Source: Tricholomella constricta | Taxonomy: Eukaryota > Basidiomycota > Agaricomycetes > Agaricales > Lyophyllaceae | Direction: 5' to 3' | Assembly (NCBI GenBank): GCA_013368375.1 | Contig: JAACJP010000085.1 | Coordinates: 1-37,144, forward strand | Length of the DNA stretch: 37,144 nucleotides | Shown here: positions 35,101 through 37,144 of the stretch, one piece after another | How positions within the stretch are numbered: the stretch's first letter is position 1 | Layout of the letters: every line of letters begins with the position of its first letter | The notes under the pieces: model-generated | Told to the model about the DNA's origin: nothing | What the model saw: the letters and a program-made list of their open reading frames with translations, nothing else | Database searches by the model: none | Position numbers and translations under genes: made by a program

Positions 35101-37144
35101 CGTACGTAGCTAGTTCGATCTATTATACTCGCTCAGAATACTGGCTAGTGTATTGAACAGACAGACCACACGTCAGATTTTACATTGCCTCACTGGCATT
35201 TGTTTTGATTTGCATTTGTTTAGACATGTATGCATGGCACCCTCAGTGAGGGTGCGCCCATGCCCACAAGAAAACCAACCGTCCGTCGGGATCACAACAA
35301 AAGAAGTACACACCTCCTTGACCTGTCGCTCATTGGCTACGTCGATTGCAGTGAAAGGTGTTGTTGCGTATAGCCAAGGCTCATTCAAATGTGTCGCTGG
35401 ACTCAAACAACATCTCATAAAAATGTGCCACTAGTCGTACATAATTTATTGTACTTCTGAGAATACTAGCGCTTACGCAAACTGCCCGTGTTGCACAACA
35501 GATTTCACGTTGCCTCGCTGGCATAATAAGTTGTACATGATTTATTGTACTTGCTCAAAATACTAGCGTTTACGCAAATAACCCATTAGACTTTACGTTG
35601 CCTTGCTGGCGTTGGATTTGTGTTGTCAGGAACAAACGCGTGTGGCGTGTTTGATTTGACTTGCAGCTTAAGTCGTATGTAATTTATTGCACTTGCTCAG
35701 AATACTAGCCATCAGATTTTTATGTTGCCTTGCTGGCGTTGGATTTGTGTTGTCGGGAACAAACGTGCGTGGTGCGTTTCATTTGACTTGCATCTCACTC
35801 CATCTTTTCCGAGCAGAACATGTTTTCGAACCCAAAACCTTAACCGAGATACGAGCAGAAACATTCCCAACCCAAATCTCTAACCGAGGCACCCGAAGCC
35901 CTAACTCAAACCTCTAACCGGTCGCCGGGTACGCCACTCGCTGGGTACACCACTCGCCAGGTACGCCATCCATCACGTATGCTAGTCGCCTCCCACGCAC
36001 CACGTTTAGTCACAGGTCATGTTCCTGAAAGCATCAGCCAGACGGATCACAAGGTCTGTCAGTGACAACCAAGCATCAACAATCCCCGACAGCATATGTA
36101 GCCATACATTTTTTCTCTTGAGCTTCAAAAGAAAGCCAACCATTGCAATCAGCACACGCATGCACAACAACGTTCACGCAAGCAAACTTACCGTCAGGAT
36201 CACAACAAAACAAGTACGCACCACAGAGCTCGACTTCAATGGCTTTCACCCATCACTCATCGGTTATTGTGTTGCTAGAACGTATTGACCTGTCGCTCAT
36301 CGGCTACGTCAATTGCAGTGAAAGTCGTCGTTGCATATGCCCAAAGATATCCCTACACCCTCCCTCGCTCTCGTTAGAACGTGTCACTCAAACGACATCT
36401 CATCAAAACGTGCCACTAGTCGTACATAGTTTATCGTCCTTTGCTGAGAATACTAGCTTTTACGCAAAGCAGACTGCTCGTCAGATTCTACATTGCCTCG
36501 CTAGTGTTGGATTTGCGTCGTCAGGAACATCATAAAATTGTCCCGCAAGTGGTACGTAATTTAATTCATTGTACTTGCTGAGAATACTAGCGTTCACGCA
36601 AATTGCCCGTGTTGCGCATCAGCTTCTACGTTGCCTCGCTGGCGTTAGATTTGCATTGTCAGGAACAATCGTGTGCAGTGTGTTTGATTTGACTTGCATC
36701 TCGCTGCAAGCAAACTTCCGTACGTAATTTATCATGCTGCCACTAGTCGTACGTAGCTAGTTCGATCTATTATACTCGCTCAGAATACTGGCTAGTGTAT
36801 TGAACAGACAGACCACACGTCAGATTTTACATTGCCTCACTGGCATTTGTTTTGATTTGCATTTGTTTAGACATGTATGCATGGCACCCTCAGTGAGGGT
36901 GCGCCCATGCCCACAAGAAAACCAACCGTCCGTCGGGATCACAACAAAAGAAGTACACACCTCCTTGACCTGTCGCTCATTGGCTACGTCGATTGCAGTG
37001 AAAGGTGTTGTTGCGTATAGCCAAGGCTCATTCAAATGTGTCGCTGGACTCAAACAACATCTCATAAAAATGTGCCACTAGTCGTACATAATTTATTGTA
37101 CTTCTGAGAATACTAGCGCTTACGCAAACTGCCCGTGTTGCACA

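Larger units (their letters stand above)
27582..37144. repeat. 1647-bp tandem satellite array (continues past window)
   Basis: Units start at AGAACATGTTTTCGAACCC: 27582, 29227, 30874, 32521, 34168 and 35815. Unit 1 is 1645 bp, units 2-5 are 1647 bp, and unit 6 is cut by the window end. Only about six single-base differences were seen between units 2 and 6 (30039, 32630, 33454, 34216, 34279, 35618). Each unit opens with degenerate CCCTAA-like sequence (CTCTAACCG, CCCTAACTC), contains one copy of the dispersed quasi-palindrome and six diverged copies of a shorter core. Short open frames repeat identically in each unit and show no protein features, so they are not called genes. Confidence 0.97.

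Noticed and set aside
27784..36535. Repeated 76-130-codon open frames in the 1647-bp array as a gene family
   Set aside because: They recur only because the DNA is a tandem satellite. Frames overlap each other, codons look non-coding, and each contains pieces of the subrepeats.

Overview
The window reads as nuclear DNA of a filamentous fungus, most likely an agaricomycete basidiomycete, from a subtelomeric or otherwise repeat-rich chromosome region. Reasons: introns of about 50-65 nt with GTNNGT donors, CTNAC-like branch points and AG acceptors; a RecQ-type helicase of the kind found next to fungal telomeres; exons of the eukaryotic replicative helicase subunit MCM4; CCCTAA telomere-type repeats; and large satellites. 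There are no bacterial operons, no RNA genes and no CRISPR array. The species assignment is inference.

Layout. (1) 1-5318, + strand: a decayed or error-containing multi-exon locus. In order it encodes a C2H2 zinc finger, a domain with the box pattern of a tyrosine recombinase, a RecQ-type DEAH helicase with all the main motifs, a Cys/His-rich C-terminus and a last short exon. Splice sites survive, but several single-base frame breaks and one in-frame TGA interrupt it. (2) 5319-6680: a small unrecognised exon pair and sequence with nothing recognisable. (3) 6680-16640: a mosaic of a roughly 175-bp satellite and pieces of MCM4 on the - strand. The MCM4 pieces fall into two long copies and several internally deleted short ones that share the same ends and breakpoint. 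One long copy carries a 480-bp tandem triplication. (4) 16640-27580: low-copy sequence with remnants of unrecognised multi-exon genes, including a credible small four-exon gene at 18568-19250, diverged tandem exon repeats at about 17240-18010 and 21610-22140, an ankyrin-like minus-strand remnant, and Pro/Ser/Gln-rich minus-strand coding stretches. (5) 27582-37144 and beyond: five and a fraction units of a 1647-bp satellite, nearly identical to each other. The first unit begins with two CCCTAA repeats.

One feature ties the blocks together: a quasi-palindrome, CCCTCA-(G or C)-TGAGGG with arms up to 12 bp. It bounds the 175-bp satellite monomers, recurs singly in the middle region, and occurs once in every 1647-bp unit. 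The window is best read as a graveyard and amplification zone next to a possibly mobile helicase locus. The most interesting points are the tyrosine-recombinase-like domain apparently joined to a RecQ helicase, and the capture, internal deletion and amplification of MCM4 inside a palindrome-bounded satellite.
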